This document shows positions 28,024-38,859 of a DNA stretch of 64,000 nucleotides, piece by piece. The stretch is from assembly GCF_000429025.1 (NCBI RefSeq), contig NZ_AUBB01000006.1, positions 62,001-126,000 on the forward strand, written 5' to 3'. The DNA is from Actinospineispora spinosispora DSM 44797. Lineage in GTDB: Bacteria; Actinomycetota; Actinomycetes; Mycobacteriales; Pseudonocardiaceae. The translations under genes were made by a program, and so were the position numbers. The notes under the pieces are model-generated. The model made no database searches. It had not been told where the DNA came from and saw nothing but the letters and a program-made list of their open reading frames with translations. Position 1 is the stretch's first letter; each line of letters begins with the position of its first letter.

Positions 28024-28061
28024 CACGGACGTCCGGGGGCACTCGCCCCCGGACGTCCGTG
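28024..28061. terminator. Perfect 17-bp hairpin between convergent genes
   Basis: Arms 28024-28040 and 28045-28061 are exact reverse complements with a four-base loop ACTC. It starts two bases after the aldoxime dehydratase stop and ends five bases before the ctaB stop, so it can act on both strands. There is no U-tract. Confidence 0.85.
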
Positions 28062-28066
28062 CGAGC

Positions 28067-29062
28067 TCAGAAGTGCAGGCTCAGTACCGGAAGACCCAAC
28101 GCGGCGTCGGCCGCGACCAGGATGAACAGGCCGCACAGGTACGTGTTCGACATGTGGAACAGGCGCATGGGCTTCGCCGGATGGCCGGCGCGGACCGCCG
28201 AGTGCAGGCGGTGGGCCATCACGATGAACCAGCCACCCGCGACGACCGCGAACGCCAGGTACACCCAGGACGTGACCGGCAGCAGCAACAACGACCACGC
28301 GGCCATCGCCCACGAGTAGGCGACGATCCGTCGGGTCACCTGAACCGGTGTCGCCACGACGGGCAGCATCGGTACGCCTGCCGCGGCGTAGTCGTCGCGG
28401 TACCGCATGGCGAGCGCCCAGAAGTGCGGCGGCGTCCAGAAGAAGATGACGCCGAACATCACCAGCGCGGGCCATCCCACGGTGCCGGTGACCGCCGCCC
28501 AGCCGATCACGACCGGCATGCACCCGGCCGCTCCACCCCACACGATGTTCTGTGCGGTGCGGCGCTTGAGCAGCAGCGTGTAGACGAGCACGTAGAACGC
28601 GATCGCCAGCACGGTCAGCGCGGACGCCAGCCAGTTGGTCGTGAACCCCATCCAGACGGCGCTGAACACGCCGAGCACGAGGCCGAAGATCAGCGCGTGG
28701 GAACGCGGCACCTGGTCACGAGCGAGCGGACGTGCCTGGGTCCGCTTCATCTTCGCGTCGATGTCGGCGTCGACCACGCAGTTCAGCGCATGCGCGCTGG
28801 CAGCGGCGACGGCTCCACCGATCAGGGTGGCCGCAATCAGCCAGACCGAGGGCAGCGAACCGGTACCGGCTCGGCTCTCGGCCAGGAACATTGCCGGCAC
28901 GGTAACTACCAGCAACTGCTCGATTATTCGGGTTTTGGTGAGCGCCAGATATGCCAATAGGGTCGAGCGGCTTCGCTCGAACCTGGGGGCGATTTGGGCA
29001 CGCGGCGCGGACGGACTCAACACGAGTCGTACGTCCACCCTGGTCGTGACACCGCAGAGCAC
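28067..29062 (-). CDS. ctaB: Protoheme IX farnesyltransferase CtaB
   Basis: About 331 residues, nine membrane segments. It adds farnesyl to heme B to make heme O, the substrate of CtaA. The UbiA-family first Asp motif is NCVVDADIDAKMKRTQARPL; the second region has YRDDYAAAGVPMLP. The exact start is uncertain: GTG 29062 is the longest frame, with GTG 29038 and others possible, and none has a good ribosome site. It is divergent from tkt, as in mycobacteria (ctaB next to tkt). Confidence 0.92.
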   Translation of the reverse strand: MLCGVTTRVDVRLVLSPSAPRAQIAPRFERSRSTLLAYLALTKTRIIEQLLVVTVPAMFLAESRAGTGSLPSVWLIAATLIGGAVAAASAHALNCVVDADIDAKMKRTQARPLARDQVPRSHALIFGLVLGVFSAVWMGFTTNWLASALTVLAIAFYVLVYTLLLKRRTAQNIVWGGAAGCMPVVIGWAAVTGTVGWPALVMFGVIFFWTPPHFWALAMRYRDDYAAAGVPMLPVVATPVQVTRRIVAYSWAMAAWSLLLLPVTSWVYLAFAVVAGGWFIVMAHRLHSAVRAGHPAKPMRLFHMSNTYLCGLFILVAADAALGLPVLSLHF

Positions 29063-29267
29063 CTCACATGCACGTCATATTCGGGTCGGGTCCCGTGGTT
29101 CGCCCGATGTTAGCTGTCAGGTGTTCAACCAAGGATTGCCGGGTAGGCCTGTCGGACCATGCCATCGAGCGACCACATTTGTTGCTGTCGACAGGGCAGG
29201 TGTCGATTACCCAGGACTAGATTAGGGCTTGGGCCTATAACTACACGTCGTCAGGAGCCGTCCTCCC
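29063..29267. other. Divergent promoter region ctaB/tkt
   Basis: 205 bp. The right part (29195-29245) is less GC-rich, with TAGATT and TATAAC hexamers that could be -10 elements for tkt; neither has a clear -35. On the minus strand GAATATGAC near 29075 may serve ctaB. No operator palindrome is evident. Confidence 0.4.
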
Positions 29268-31382
29268 GTGTCAGATATCACCATTGCCGAGCTCACCCAA
29301 CGCTCGGTGCCCCAGGACTGGACCGCGCTCGACACCCGGGCCGTGGACACCATCAGGGTCCTGGCCGCGGACGCGGTGCAGAAGAAGGGCAACGGTCACC
29401 CCGGTACCGCCATGAGCCTGGCTCCGGTGGCCTACACCCTGTTCCAGCGGGTCATGCGACACGACCCGAGCGACCCGGACTGGGTCGGCCGTGACCGGTT
29501 CATCCTGTCCTGCGGACACTCCAGCCTGACCCTGTACATCCAGCTGTTCCTCGCCGGATACGGCATGACCCTGGATGACCTGAAGGCGCTGCGTACCTGG
29601 GACTCCCAGACCCCGGGCCACCCCGAGCACGGCCACACCCCCGGTGTGGAGATGACCACCGGGCCGCTCGGGCAGGGGCTCGCCTCCGCGGTCGGTATGG
29701 CGATGGCCGCCCGCCGCGAGCGCGGTCTGCTCGACCCGGACGCCGCGACCGGCGAAAGTGTCTTCGATCACCAGATCTACGTGATCGCCTCGGACGGCGA
29801 CATCGAGGAGGGCGTCACGTCGGAGGCCTCCTCCATCGCCGGGCGCCAGCAGCTGGGCAACCTCACCGTCATCTATGACGACAACCACATCTCGATCGAG
29901 GACGACACCACGATCGCGTTGTCCGAGGACGTCGCTGCCCGCTACGAGGCATACGGCTGGCACGTCCAGACGGTGCACGGAGCTGAGAACGTCACAGCCG
30001 TCGAAGAGGCGCTCGAGGCCGCGAGGGCCGAGACCGAGCGGCCCAGCTTCATCGCGTTGCGCACGATCATCGGCTACCCGGCGCCGAACCTGATGAACAC
30101 CGGCAAGGCGCACGGTGCCGCGCTCGGTGCGGACGAGGTCGCCGCGGTGAAGACGGCGCTGGACTTCGACCCCGAGCAGACCTTCGCGGTCGAGGACAAG
30201 GTCCTCGAGCACACCCGCGCCGCGCAGGAGCGTGGCCGCGAGGCGCACGCGGAGTGGCAGAAGTCGTTCGACGAGTGGAAGGCGGCGAACGCCGGCCGGG
30301 CCGCGCTGCTCGACCGGATGAGCCGCCGCGAGCTGCCGGCGGGCTGGACCGACGGGCTGCCCAGCTGGGACCCGGCCGACGAGGCCAACGCGGCCGGCGT
30401 CGCCACCCGCAAGGCCTTCGGCGCCGTGATCAACGGCATCGCCGACGCGCTGCCCGAGCTGTGGGGCGGCTCTGCCGACCTCGCGGAGAGCAACAACACC
30501 TCCATCAGCGGCGCCGTGTCGTTCGGTCCGGCCTCGGTGGTCACCAAGGACTGGGGCAACTCCAGCCCGTACGGCCGCACGCTGCACTTCGGCATCCGCG
30601 AGCACGCCATGGGCTCGATCATGAACGGCATCGCGCTGCACGGCGGGACGCGCGTGTACGGCGGAACGTTCATGGTGTTCAGCGACTACATGCGCCCGGC
30701 GGTCCGGCTGGCCTCGATCATGCAGCTGCCGGTCATCTACGTCTGGACGCACGACTCGATCGGCCTCGGCGAGGACGGCCCGACGCACCAGCCGATCGAG
30801 CACCTGCCGGCGCTGCGCGCGATCCCCGGGCTCAACGTGGTCCGCCCGGCGGACGCGAACGAGACGGCGCACGCGGTGCGCAACATCCTGGAGAACCCGA
30901 CGGCACCGGCCGGTATCGCATTGTCCCGGCAGAACCTGCCGCTGCTCGACGGTGTGACCGCCGAGGGTGTGGCCAAGGGCGCCTACGTACTCGCCGACTT
31001 CGACGACACGAGCCCCAGCGCCAAGAAGGTCATCATCTTCGGCAGCGGGTCGGAGGTGCAGCTCGCGGTCCAGGCACGTGAGCGGCTGGCCGCCGAGGGT
31101 GTGTCCGTCCGGGTCGTCTCGGTGCCGTGTCTCGAGTGGTTCGAGCAGCAGGACGAGGCCTACCAGCGCACCGTGCTGCCGCCCGAGATCAAGGCGCGCG
31201 TCGCCGTCGAGGCCGCGCACCCGCTCACCTGGTACCGCTGGGTCGGCGATGCCGGCGAGATCGTCGGCATCGACCACTACGGCGCCAGCGCCGACTACCA
31301 GACGCTCTACGAGAAGTTCGGGATCACCGCGGACAGCGTGGCCGACGCCGCCCGCTCCTCCCTTGCCAAGACGAACAGCTAA
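29268..31382 (+). CDS. tkt: Transketolase
   Basis: 704 residues, thiamine-diphosphate enzyme of the pentose phosphate pathway, moving two-carbon units between ketose and aldose phosphates. Family marks: [15 protein letters not shown] at the N-terminus, the ThDP motif [16 protein letters not shown]...DDNHI, and the Pyr domain [13 protein letters not shown]. The start is GTG with AGGAG ten bases upstream. First gene of the operon tkt-tal-pgi-zwf-opcA-pgl, all in the same direction. Confidence 0.97.
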   Translation: MSDITIAELTQRSVPQDWTALDTRAVDTIRVLAADAVQKKGNGHPGTAMSLAPVAYTLFQRVMRHDPSDPDWVGRDRFILSCGHSSLTLYIQLFLAGYGMTLDDLKALRTWDSQTPGHPEHGHTPGVEMTTGPLGQGLASAVGMAMAARRERGLLDPDAATGESVFDHQIYVIASDGDIEEGVTSEASSIAGRQQLGNLTVIYDDNHISIEDDTTIALSEDVAARYEAYGWHVQTVHGAENVTAVEEALEAARAETERPSFIALRTIIGYPAPNLMNTGKAHGAALGADEVAAVKTALDFDPEQTFAVEDKVLEHTRAAQERGREAHAEWQKSFDEWKAANAGRAALLDRMSRRELPAGWTDGLPSWDPADEANAAGVATRKAFGAVINGIADALPELWGGSADLAESNNTSISGAVSFGPASVVTKDWGNSSPYGRTLHFGIREHAMGSIMNGIALHGGTRVYGGTFMVFSDYMRPAVRLASIMQLPVIYVWTHDSIGLGEDGPTHQPIEHLPALRAIPGLNVVRPADANETAHAVRNILENPTAPAGIALSRQNLPLLDGVTAEGVAKGAYVLADFDDTSPSAKKVIIFGSGSEVQLAVQARERLAAEGVSVRVVSVPCLEWFEQQDEAYQRTVLPPEIKARVAVEAAHPLTWYRWVGDAGEIVGIDHYGASADYQTLYEKFGITADSVADAARSSLAKTNS

Positions 31383-31401
31383 TTCCTAGAGGAGCGCTTT
31401 C

Positions 31402-32514
31402 ATGACCGAGCAGAATCGACTCGCCGCGCTCAGCGAAGCCGGCGTCTCCATCTGGCTGGACGACCTGTCGCGCGAGCGGCTCGACTCGAACAACCTGGCC
31501 GACCTGATCCGCGACTCACACGTCGTGGGGGTCACCACCAACCCGACGATCTTCGCCAACGCGCTGAGCAAGGGCGACGCCTACAACGCGCAGTTCCGTG
31601 AGCTGGCCGGACGCGGCGCGACCGTCGCCGACGCGGTGCGTGAGGCGACCGTGGCCGACGTGCGCAGGGCGTGCGACCTGTTCCGCGCCACCTGGGAGTC
31701 CACCAACGGTGTGGACGGCCGGGTGTCGCTGGAGGTCGACCCCGACCTGGCACACGACACCGAGGCGACCACCGCGCAGGCACTCGACCTGTGGAAGACG
31801 GTCGACCGGCCGAACCTGATGGTGAAGATCCCGGCCACCGTCGAGGGCCTGCCCTCGATCACCAGCGCCATCGCCGAGGGCGTCAACGTGAACGTCACGT
31901 TGATCTTCTCCATCGAGCGGTACCTCGCGGTGATGGATGCCTACATCACCGGTCTCGAGCAGGCCGCCGCGAACGGCCACGACCTGGGTTCGATCCACTC
32001 GGTCGCGTCGTTCTTCGTGTCCAGGGTCGACACCGAGATCGACCCGAGGCTGGAGAAGATCGGCACCGACGAGGCGCTCGCGCTGCGCGGCAAGGCAGCG
32101 GTGGCGAATGCCCGGCTCGCCCACGCCGCGTTCCGTAAGGCGTTCTCCTCGGACCGTTGGGCACCGCTCGCCGCCAAGGGCGCGAACGCCCAGCGTCCGC
32201 TCTGGGCGTCGACCGGGGTCAAGAACAAGGCGTACCCGGACACGCTCTACGTCAGCGAGCTGGTCGTCGCCGACACGGTCAACACCATGCCGGAGGCCAC
32301 GCTCACCGCGTTCGCCGACCACGGCGAGCTGGACGGCGACCGGGTCACCGGGTTCGCCGACGACGCCCAGCAGGTCTTCGACGCGCTGGACGCGGTCGGC
32401 ATCGACGTCGCCGACGTGTTCCTCACCCTCGAGCGCGAGGGCGTGGAGAAGTTCATGGCGAGCTGGTCGGAGCTGACCGAGACGGTGCGCGAGCAGCTGG
32501 AGGCCGCCAAGTGA
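31402..32514 (+). CDS. tal: Transaldolase
   Basis: 370 residues. It transfers a dihydroxyacetone unit between sugar phosphates. Schiff-base Lys is in LMVKIPAT (about 141) and the N-terminus has GVTTNPTIF. The length fits the TalB/Tal subclass of actinobacteria. AGAGGAG lies about nine bases before the ATG, 19 bp after tkt. Its stop overlaps the pgi GTG (GTGA). Confidence 0.96.
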   Translation: MTEQNRLAALSEAGVSIWLDDLSRERLDSNNLADLIRDSHVVGVTTNPTIFANALSKGDAYNAQFRELAGRGATVADAVREATVADVRRACDLFRATWESTNGVDGRVSLEVDPDLAHDTEATTAQALDLWKTVDRPNLMVKIPATVEGLPSITSAIAEGVNVNVTLIFSIERYLAVMDAYITGLEQAAANGHDLGSIHSVASFFVSRVDTEIDPRLEKIGTDEALALRGKAAVANARLAHAAFRKAFSSDRWAPLAAKGANAQRPLWASTGVKNKAYPDTLYVSELVVADTVNTMPEATLTAFADHGELDGDRVTGFADDAQQVFDALDAVGIDVADVFLTLEREGVEKFMASWSELTETVREQLEAAK

Positions 32515-34124
32515 GTGTCCTTGGGCTGAAGGTCGAGGATGCCGAGCTGCTGGTCGAGGCACGCCGGTTCGCCGACGAGCTGGTCGAGGACAAGGTGGCC
32601 TCGTCGATCGCGGCGAAGGACGCGACGCTGTGGGGCACCGACGCCGAGTCCGAGGCGTCGATCCGGCTCAACTGGGTCGACCTCGGCGAGACGTCACGAC
32701 CGCTGGTCAACCGGATCGCCGAGCTGAAGGACAAGCTCGCCGCGTCCGGCATCCACCGTGTCGTGCTGGCCGGGATGGGCGGCTCGTCGCTGGCACCCGA
32801 GGTGATCTGCAAGACCGAGGGTCTGCCGCTGACGGTGCTGGACACCACGGACGCGGGTCAGGTCGACGACGCGCTCGCCGGTGACCTGCCCTCGACGGTG
32901 CTGGTGGTCTCCTCGAAGTCCGGCTCCACGGTGGAGACCGACAGCCACTACCGCATCTTCAGCAAGGCGTTCACCGCCGCCGGTCTCGACCCGGCCGAGC
33001 ACATCGTGGTCGTGACCGACCCCGGCTCGCCGCTGCAGGAGCGGGTCGAGCAGCTCGGCATCCCGGTGGTCAACGCCGATCCGAACGTCGGTGGCCGCTA
33101 CTCGGCACTGACCGCGTTCGGGCTGGTCCCGGCGGGCCTGGCTGGTGCCGACATCGACACATTGCTGAGTGATGCCTCAGCCGCGGCCGAAGAGCTGAGC
33201 CAGGACTCGGCAGACAACCCCGGCCTGCTGCTCGGCGGCGCGCTGGCCTCGCGGCACGCGTCCGGCGCGGAGAAGGTCGTCTTCGCCGACACCGGTTCGG
33301 GCATCGTGGGCTTCGGCGACTGGGCCGAGCAGCTGATCGCGGAGTCGACCGGCAAGCTGGGCACCGGTCTGCTGCCGGTCGTGGTGGAGAACACCTCGGC
33401 ACCCGGGTTCGCCGACGTCGGCGACGACGCGACGACCGTGGCCATCGGCACGGACGCCGCAGGCGCCCGCATCGCCACCTCCGGCAAGCTGGGCGGGTTG
33501 TTCCTGCTCTGGGAGTACGCGACCGTGGTCGCCGGCCGGTTGATCGGCATCAACCCGTTCGACCAGCCCGACGTCGAGGCGGCGAAGAAGGCGGCGCGCG
33601 CCCTGCTGGACGCACCCGCCGAGGACGCCTCGGGTGACCGGCCGACGTTCGTCGACGGCGCCATCGAGGTGCACGCTGGCGACTGGCTGCCCGAAGGCAC
33701 CGAGCACACAGTCGGCGCCGCTGTGCATGCGCTGCTCAACGCGGCGCCCGACCACGGTTACCTGTCGATCCAGGCCTACCTCGACCGGCTCGCGGACGCA
33801 TCGACAGCGGTCCTTCGCGGCGAGCTCGCCCGTCGTTCCGGCCTGCAGACCACGTTCGGGTGGGGTCCTCGGTTCCTCCACTCGACCGGGCAGTACCACA
33901 AGGGCGGACACCAGAACGGGGTGTACCTTCAGATCACTGGATCGGTTCCGTCCGACGTCGAGGTACCCGATCGGCCCTACACGCTGGCGAGCTTGCAGCA
34001 CGCCCAGGCGCTGGGTGACGGGCGGGTGCTCGCGGAACACGGGCGGCCGGTGCTGCGTCTGAACCTGACGGACCGGGAAGCCGGACTCGTCCAGCTCGCC
34101 ACCGCGGTCACGCAAGACAGCTGA
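32511..34124 (+). CDS. pgi: Glucose-6-phosphate isomerase
   Basis: 537 residues from GTG 32511, which overlaps the tal stop. It interconverts glucose 6-phosphate and fructose 6-phosphate. SIS-type phosphosugar loops are visible: [12 protein letters not shown] and [11 protein letters not shown]. It is of the type fused to or following transaldolase in some actinomycetes and differs from the E. coli-like Pgi. The longer open frame from 32157 lies inside tal and is rejected. Its position between tal and zwf links glycolysis to NADPH production. Confidence 0.92.
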   Translation: MSVLGLKVEDAELLVEARRFADELVEDKVASSIAAKDATLWGTDAESEASIRLNWVDLGETSRPLVNRIAELKDKLAASGIHRVVLAGMGGSSLAPEVICKTEGLPLTVLDTTDAGQVDDALAGDLPSTVLVVSSKSGSTVETDSHYRIFSKAFTAAGLDPAEHIVVVTDPGSPLQERVEQLGIPVVNADPNVGGRYSALTAFGLVPAGLAGADIDTLLSDASAAAEELSQDSADNPGLLLGGALASRHASGAEKVVFADTGSGIVGFGDWAEQLIAESTGKLGTGLLPVVVENTSAPGFADVGDDATTVAIGTDAAGARIATSGKLGGLFLLWEYATVVAGRLIGINPFDQPDVEAAKKAARALLDAPAEDASGDRPTFVDGAIEVHAGDWLPEGTEHTVGAAVHALLNAAPDHGYLSIQAYLDRLADASTAVLRGELARRSGLQTTFGWGPRFLHSTGQYHKGGHQNGVYLQITGSVPSDVEVPDRPYTLASLQHAQALGDGRVLAEHGRPVLRLNLTDREAGLVQLATAVTQDS

Positions 34125-34149
34125 CAGCGCAATCGGGAGGCAACGCGCA

Positions 34150-35730
34150 ATGAGTGAACCGTCCGTCTCGAGTCGCCCGCAGGGTTGGACGAACCCGCTG
34201 CGTGACCCGAGGGACAAGCGGCTGCCCCGGATCGCCGGCCCTTCCGGGCTGGTGATCTTCGGGGTGACCGGTGACCTGGCACGTAAGAAACTCATGCCCG
34301 CGGTGTACGACCTGGCCAACCGCGGCCTGTTGCCTCCCGGTTTCGCGCTCGTCGGCTTCGCCCGCAGGGACTGGGCGGACGAGGACTTCGGCAAGATCGT
34401 CTACGAGGCGGTCCGCGAGCACGCCCGCACCCCGTTCCGCCAGGACGTGTGGGACCGCCTCGCCGAGGGCATCCGTTTCGTCCAGGGCACCTTCGACGAC
34501 GACGACGCGTTCGACCGGCTGAACGACACGGTTCGCGCGCTCGACAAGGACCGGGGCACCGGCGGCAACCACGCCTTCTACCTGTCCATCCCGCCGGGCG
34601 CATTCCCGGTGGTGTGCAAGCAGTTGGCACGCTCCGGGCTGGCCGGTGTGGACTCCGGCAACGACGAGGCGCCCGAGGGTTCCGAGCAGTGGCGCCGGGT
34701 GGTCATCGAGAAGCCGTTCGGCCACGACCTCGCGTCCGCGCGGGAGCTGAACGCGATCGTCAACGACGTCTTCCCCGAGGAGTCGGTGTTCCGCATCGAC
34801 CACTACCTCGGCAAGGAGACGGTGCAGAACATCTTGGCGCTGCGCTTCGCCAACCAGCTGTTCGAGCCGATCTGGAACAGCAACTACGTCGACCACGTGC
34901 AGATCACCATGGCCGAGGACATCGGCCTCGGCGGCCGCGCCGGGTACTACGACGGCATCGGCGCGGCGCGCGACGTCATCCAGAACCATCTCCTGCAGCT
35001 GCTCGCGTTCACCGCGATGGAGGAGCCCGTCGCCTTCTCCCCCGACGAGCTGCGGGCGGAGAAGATCAAGGTGCTGCGCGCGACGAAGCTGGCGCTGCCG
35101 CTCGACGAGACCACCGCTCGCGGCCAGTACACGGGTGGTTGGCAGGGCGGCGACCAGGTCGTCGGGCTCAAGGAGGAAGAGGGCTACAACCCCGAGTCCC
35201 GCACCGAGACCTACGCCGCGATCACCTGCGAGGTCGACACCCGGCGCTGGGCGGGTGTGCCGTTCTACCTGCGCACCGGCAAGCGGCTGGGGCGGCGGGT
35301 CACCGAGATCGCGGTCGTGTTCAAGCGCGCGCCGCACCTGCCGTTCGACAGCACGATGACCGAGGAGCTGGGCCAGAACGCCCTGGTCATCCGGGTCCAG
35401 CCGGACGAGGGCGTGACGATCCGGTTCGGGTCGAAGGTCCCGGGCAGCACGATGGAGGTCCGCGACGTCTCGATGGACTTCGGTTACGGCCTCGCGTTCA
35501 CCGAGGACTCGCCGGAGGCCTACGAGCGGCTCATCCTCGACGTCCTGCTCGGCGAGCCGTCGCTGTTCCCGGTCAACGCCGAGGTGGAGCGTTCCTGGCA
35601 GATTCTGGACCCGGTGCTGGAGCACTGGGCCGAGTCCGGTGTTCCGGAGCCCTACTCGGCCGGCAGCTGGGGTCCGGCCGCGGCGGACGCGCTGATGAAG
35701 CGCACCGGACGTACCTGGCGCAGGCCGTGA
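34150..35730 (+). CDS. zwf: Glucose-6-phosphate 1-dehydrogenase
   Basis: 526 residues, NADP-dependent first step of the oxidative pentose phosphate pathway. Nucleotide-binding GVTGDLARKKL (38-48) and the substrate/catalytic motif RIDHYLGKETVQN (about 216-228) are present. GGGAGG lies nine bases before the ATG. OpcA, encoded next, is needed for full activity in actinomycetes. Confidence 0.97.
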   Translation: MSEPSVSSRPQGWTNPLRDPRDKRLPRIAGPSGLVIFGVTGDLARKKLMPAVYDLANRGLLPPGFALVGFARRDWADEDFGKIVYEAVREHARTPFRQDVWDRLAEGIRFVQGTFDDDDAFDRLNDTVRALDKDRGTGGNHAFYLSIPPGAFPVVCKQLARSGLAGVDSGNDEAPEGSEQWRRVVIEKPFGHDLASARELNAIVNDVFPEESVFRIDHYLGKETVQNILALRFANQLFEPIWNSNYVDHVQITMAEDIGLGGRAGYYDGIGAARDVIQNHLLQLLAFTAMEEPVAFSPDELRAEKIKVLRATKLALPLDETTARGQYTGGWQGGDQVVGLKEEEGYNPESRTETYAAITCEVDTRRWAGVPFYLRTGKRLGRRVTEIAVVFKRAPHLPFDSTMTEELGQNALVIRVQPDEGVTIRFGSKVPGSTMEVRDVSMDFGYGLAFTEDSPEAYERLILDVLLGEPSLFPVNAEVERSWQILDPVLEHWAESGVPEPYSAGSWGPAAADALMKRTGRTWRRP

Positions 35731-35764
35731 CCACGTCCTCAGACCAACAGGCACGGAGAAGAAC

Positions 35765-36715
35765 ATGATCGTTGATCTGCCTGCGACCTCTACCGCGCAG
35801 GTGAACCGCAAGATGGTCGAGATGCGCGAGAGCGGTGGCGCCGTCGCTCTCGGCAGGGTGCTCACCTTCGTCGTGGTCACCGACGACAGCACCGACACCG
35901 AAGAGGTCATCGAGTCGGCGAACGCGGCGAGCCGCCAGCACCCGTGCCGAGTGATCATGCTGGTGCGCGGTGCCCGGAAGGCGGCGGCCCGGCTGGACGC
36001 CCAGATTCGGGTCGGCGGCGACGCCGGTGCGAGCGAGGTCATCGTGCTGCGTGGCTACGGCCCGCTCGCCTCGGCCGAGGCCGGTGCCGGCATGACGATT
36101 CCGTTGCTGCTGCCGGACACGCCGGTTGTGATCTGGTGGCCGGGGCCCGCGCCGGCGAAGCCCGCGGAGGACCCGGTGGGCCGTTTGGCGAGCCGTCGGA
36201 TCACCGATGCCGCCGCCGAGAAGTCCCCACTGCGGGCGCTGGAGCATCGGGCGGCCAACTACGTACCGGGCGACACGGATCTGGCCTGGACCCGGCTCAC
36301 GCTGTGGCGTGCCCAGCTCACCGCGGCGCTGGACCAGCCGCCCTACGACGACATCACGTCGGCGGTGGTGGACGGTGAGCCGGAGTCCCCGTCGACCGAT
36401 CTGCTCGCCGGGTGGCTGGCCAGCCGCCTGGCCGTGCCGGTGAAGCGCACGAAGGTCGGATCGGGTGGCGGCATGCACTCGGCGCGGTTGAATCGCGCGT
36501 CCGGTGCCATCGAGCTGACCAGGCCGGACGGCAAGATCGGCAGCCTGACGCAGCCCGGCCAGCCGTCCCGCCGGATCACACTGCACCGCAGGCCGGTCCG
36601 GGACTGTCTGGCCGAGGAGATGCGCAGGCTCGACGCCGACGAGACCTACGCCGAAGCGCTGCGTGCGCTGCCCAACATCACCCGGGGCCGGGCGCCAGCG
36701 GGTAGAGGCAAATGA
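35765..36715 (+). CDS. opcA: OpcA, glucose-6-phosphate dehydrogenase assembly protein
   Basis: 316 residues, the non-catalytic partner needed for assembly and activity of G6PD in cyanobacteria and actinomycetes. Family segments include VLTFVVVTDD, EVIVLRGYGPLA, LLLPDTPVVIWWPG and a C-terminal LAEEMRRLDADETYAEAL. The start ATG has an AGGCACGGAGAAGA tract upstream, and the stop overlaps the pgl ATG (ATGA). Confidence 0.95.
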   Translation: MIVDLPATSTAQVNRKMVEMRESGGAVALGRVLTFVVVTDDSTDTEEVIESANAASRQHPCRVIMLVRGARKAAARLDAQIRVGGDAGASEVIVLRGYGPLASAEAGAGMTIPLLLPDTPVVIWWPGPAPAKPAEDPVGRLASRRITDAAAEKSPLRALEHRAANYVPGDTDLAWTRLTLWRAQLTAALDQPPYDDITSAVVDGEPESPSTDLLAGWLASRLAVPVKRTKVGSGGGMHSARLNRASGAIELTRPDGKIGSLTQPGQPSRRITLHRRPVRDCLAEEMRRLDADETYAEALRALPNITRGRAPAGRGK

Positions 36716-37491
36716 GCACCACCCAGGTGGTGGTGCACGCCGATCAGGCGCTCGTCGCCGCGACCGCCGCCGCGCGGCTCACCGTCCGGCTGGTCGATGT
36801 CCAGAACGCCAGCGGTGTCGCCTCGGTGGTGCTGACCGGCGGCGGTACCGGCATCGCGCTGCTCGAACACCTGCGCCGTTCGCCCGCGCGGGACGCCGTC
36901 GACTGGTCCAGGGTGAACATCTACTGGGGCGACGAGCGTTTCCTGCCGTCCGGGCACCCCGAGCGCAACGACACCCAGGCGTACGCCGCCTTGCTGGACC
37001 ACGTGCCGGTCGATCCGGCGCGGGTGCACGCGATGGGCGCGGACGAGGGCGAGTTCGCCGGGAGCCCGGAGGCGGCGGCCGAGGCGTACGCCGAGGTCCT
37101 CGCGGAGCAGGCGGGGCCGGAGGATCACGACCAGGTGCCGCGCTTCGACGTGTGTCTGCTCGGTATGGGCGAGGAGGGGCACGTGGCGTCGGTGTTCCCG
37201 TCCTCCCCCGCCGTGTACGAGACCGAGCAGACGGTGGTCGCGGTGCACAACTGCCCGAAGCCACCGCCGACCAGGGTGAGCCTCACGCTGCCGACCATCC
37301 GCCGGTCCTCCGAGGTGTGGCTGCTGCCCACCGGGGCGGGCAAGGCGGCGGCCGTGGCGATGGCGCTGGGCGGCACGGGCGAGGTCCAGCTGCCCGCCGC
37401 CGGCGCACGGGGCCGGCTGCGCACGCTCTGGCTGCTGGACAAGGCGGCGGCGGGCAAGCTGCCCCGCGACCTGGTCCCGCCACTGATCTGA
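36712..37491 (+). CDS. pgl: 6-phosphogluconolactonase
   Basis: 259 residues, DevB/SOL family. It hydrolyses 6-phosphogluconolactone made by G6PD. VVLTGGGTG near residue 40, WGDERFLP at about 70, and LLGMGEEGHVASVFP at about 145 match the nagB-like fold active site. It is last in the pentose phosphate operon. Its stop TGA abuts the stop of the convergent nitroreductase gene with no bases between. Confidence 0.95.
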   Translation: MSTTQVVVHADQALVAATAAARLTVRLVDVQNASGVASVVLTGGGTGIALLEHLRRSPARDAVDWSRVNIYWGDERFLPSGHPERNDTQAYAALLDHVPVDPARVHAMGADEGEFAGSPEAAAEAYAEVLAEQAGPEDHDQVPRFDVCLLGMGEEGHVASVFPSSPAVYETEQTVVAVHNCPKPPPTRVSLTLPTIRRSSEVWLLPTGAGKAAAVAMALGGTGEVQLPAAGARGRLRTLWLLDKAAAGKLPRDLVPPLI

Positions 37492-38019
37492 TCACGGCTC
37501 CCGGCCGCCCAGCAGGTCGTCGACGGATCGTCTGCCGACCGGGATCGCCGAGCTCCCGGTAGAGGTGTTCGGCGCCGGCCAGCCGATCGAGATGGCGTGA
37601 TGGGGCAGCCACATCGACCCCACCCTCAGCAGTCGCGCCGCGGCGTCGACGTTCGCCGGCGGGTACAAGGTCGCGAGGCAGCTTCCCAGACCCAGCGCGT
37701 GCGCGGCGAGCACCACAGTCTGGGAGATTCGCCCCACGTCGAACTCGGTGTCGGCACGACCGTTGTCCTCGGACAAGACCACCAGGACCAGCGGAGCCCC
37801 GGCGAGGTGTCCCGCGTACTCGCCGAGTCGGCTGAGCGCGGTCCGCGTGGCCCGGTCGCTCACCGCGCGGAACCGCCAGGGTTGCCGGTTGCGCGCGGAC
37901 CCGGTCCATCGGGCGGCGTCCAGGATGCGGCCGATGTACTCCTCCGGAACAGGCAGCTGACTGAAGTGCCGGACCGACCGGGGCGACCTCAGGAAGGCCA
38001 GTCTCTCCTCGAGCTCCAC
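37492..38019 (-). CDS. Nitroreductase-family flavoprotein
   Basis: 175 residues from GTG 38019 (VELEERLAFLRSPRSVRHF). FMN-binding RSPRSVRHF near the start and ARNRQPWRF, then LAAHALGLGSCLATLY, are the typical nitroreductase segments. It resembles the small nitroreductases that include BluB-like and other oxidoreductases; the electron acceptor is unknown. No ATG occurs near the start and the ribosome site is weak. The frame is open upstream over the crotonase gene, which is rejected. Confidence 0.82.
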   Translation of the reverse strand: MELEERLAFLRSPRSVRHFSQLPVPEEYIGRILDAARWTGSARNRQPWRFRAVSDRATRTALSRLGEYAGHLAGAPLVLVVLSEDNGRADTEFDVGRISQTVVLAAHALGLGSCLATLYPPANVDAAARLLRVGSMWLPHHAISIGWPAPNTSTGSSAIPVGRRSVDDLLGGREP

Positions 38020-38067
38020 CTGATCATGGTCGCAGACGCGAGTGTTACCAGGCGGTAGGTTCGTGGC

Positions 38068-38853
38068 ATGAGCACGCAACAGGCTTCGGTCCGGGTGGAA
38101 CGCTCCGGCCCGGTGTACACGGTGATCCTGTCCAGACCGCACGCCCGCAACGCGGTGGATGGCCCCACGGCGGCGGCACTCGCGGAAGCCTTCCGTGAGT
38201 TCGACGCCGCCCCGGACGCATCGGTGGCCGTGCTCTACGGCGACGGCGGCACGTTCTGCGCCGGTGCCGATCTGAAAGCCATCGGCACGGACCGGGGCAA
38301 CCAGGTCGACCCCGACCCCGACGCGGACGGCCCGATGGGGATCAGCCGGATGGTGCTCTCCAAGCCGGTGATCGCCGCGGTCAGCGGCTACGCCGTGGCG
38401 GGCGGCCTGGAGCTGGCGCTGTGGTGCGACCTGCGGGTGGCCGAGCAGGACGCCACGTTCGGGGTGTTCTGCAGGCGCTGGGGCGTCCCGCTGATCGACG
38501 GTGGAACGGTGCGACTGCCCAGGCTGATCGGCACCAGCAGGGCGATGGATCTGATCCTCACCGGCCGTGAGGTGAGCGCGGAGGAAGCCCTGCACATCGG
38601 GCTCGCCAACCGGTTGGTCCCGATCGGCACAGCCCGGGAGGCCGCGGAGCAGCTGGCCGCGGAGCTAGCCGCCCTCCCCCAGACCTGCATGCGCCGCGAC
38701 CGCATGTCCGTGCTCGACCAACACGGACGGACCGAACGCGACGCCATGATCACCGAATTCGCACACGGCCAGGTGTCGCTGTCGGCGGACGCGCTCACCG
38801 GTGCCGCGGCTTTCAGCGCGGGCGCCGGGCGGCACGGCGCAGCCCGCCCGTGA
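38068..38853 (+). CDS. Enoyl-CoA hydratase/isomerase family protein
   Basis: 261-residue crotonase-fold protein. The oxyanion-hole segments GGTFCAGADLKAIG (about 64-77) and SGYAVAGGLELALWCDLRVA (about 111-130) are intact. The region usually holding the catalytic Glu pair reads RRWGVPLIDGGTVRLPRLIG, so one acid is Asp or missing; the reaction may be other than simple hydration. A TAGGTT hexamer six bases before the ATG and no Shine-Dalgarno suggest a leaderless message. No beta-oxidation partners are adjacent. Confidence 0.85.
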   Translation: MSTQQASVRVERSGPVYTVILSRPHARNAVDGPTAAALAEAFREFDAAPDASVAVLYGDGGTFCAGADLKAIGTDRGNQVDPDPDADGPMGISRMVLSKPVIAAVSGYAVAGGLELALWCDLRVAEQDATFGVFCRRWGVPLIDGGTVRLPRLIGTSRAMDLILTGREVSAEEALHIGLANRLVPIGTAREAAEQLAAELAALPQTCMRRDRMSVLDQHGRTERDAMITEFAHGQVSLSADALTGAAAFSAGAGRHGAARP

Positions 38854-38859
38854 GGGCCG

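Noticed and set aside
29271..31277. 668-codon frame antisense to transketolase, and similar long antisense frames elsewhere
   Set aside because: High GC content at third positions leaves the opposite strand open; the tkt strand encodes a complete, recognisable enzyme.
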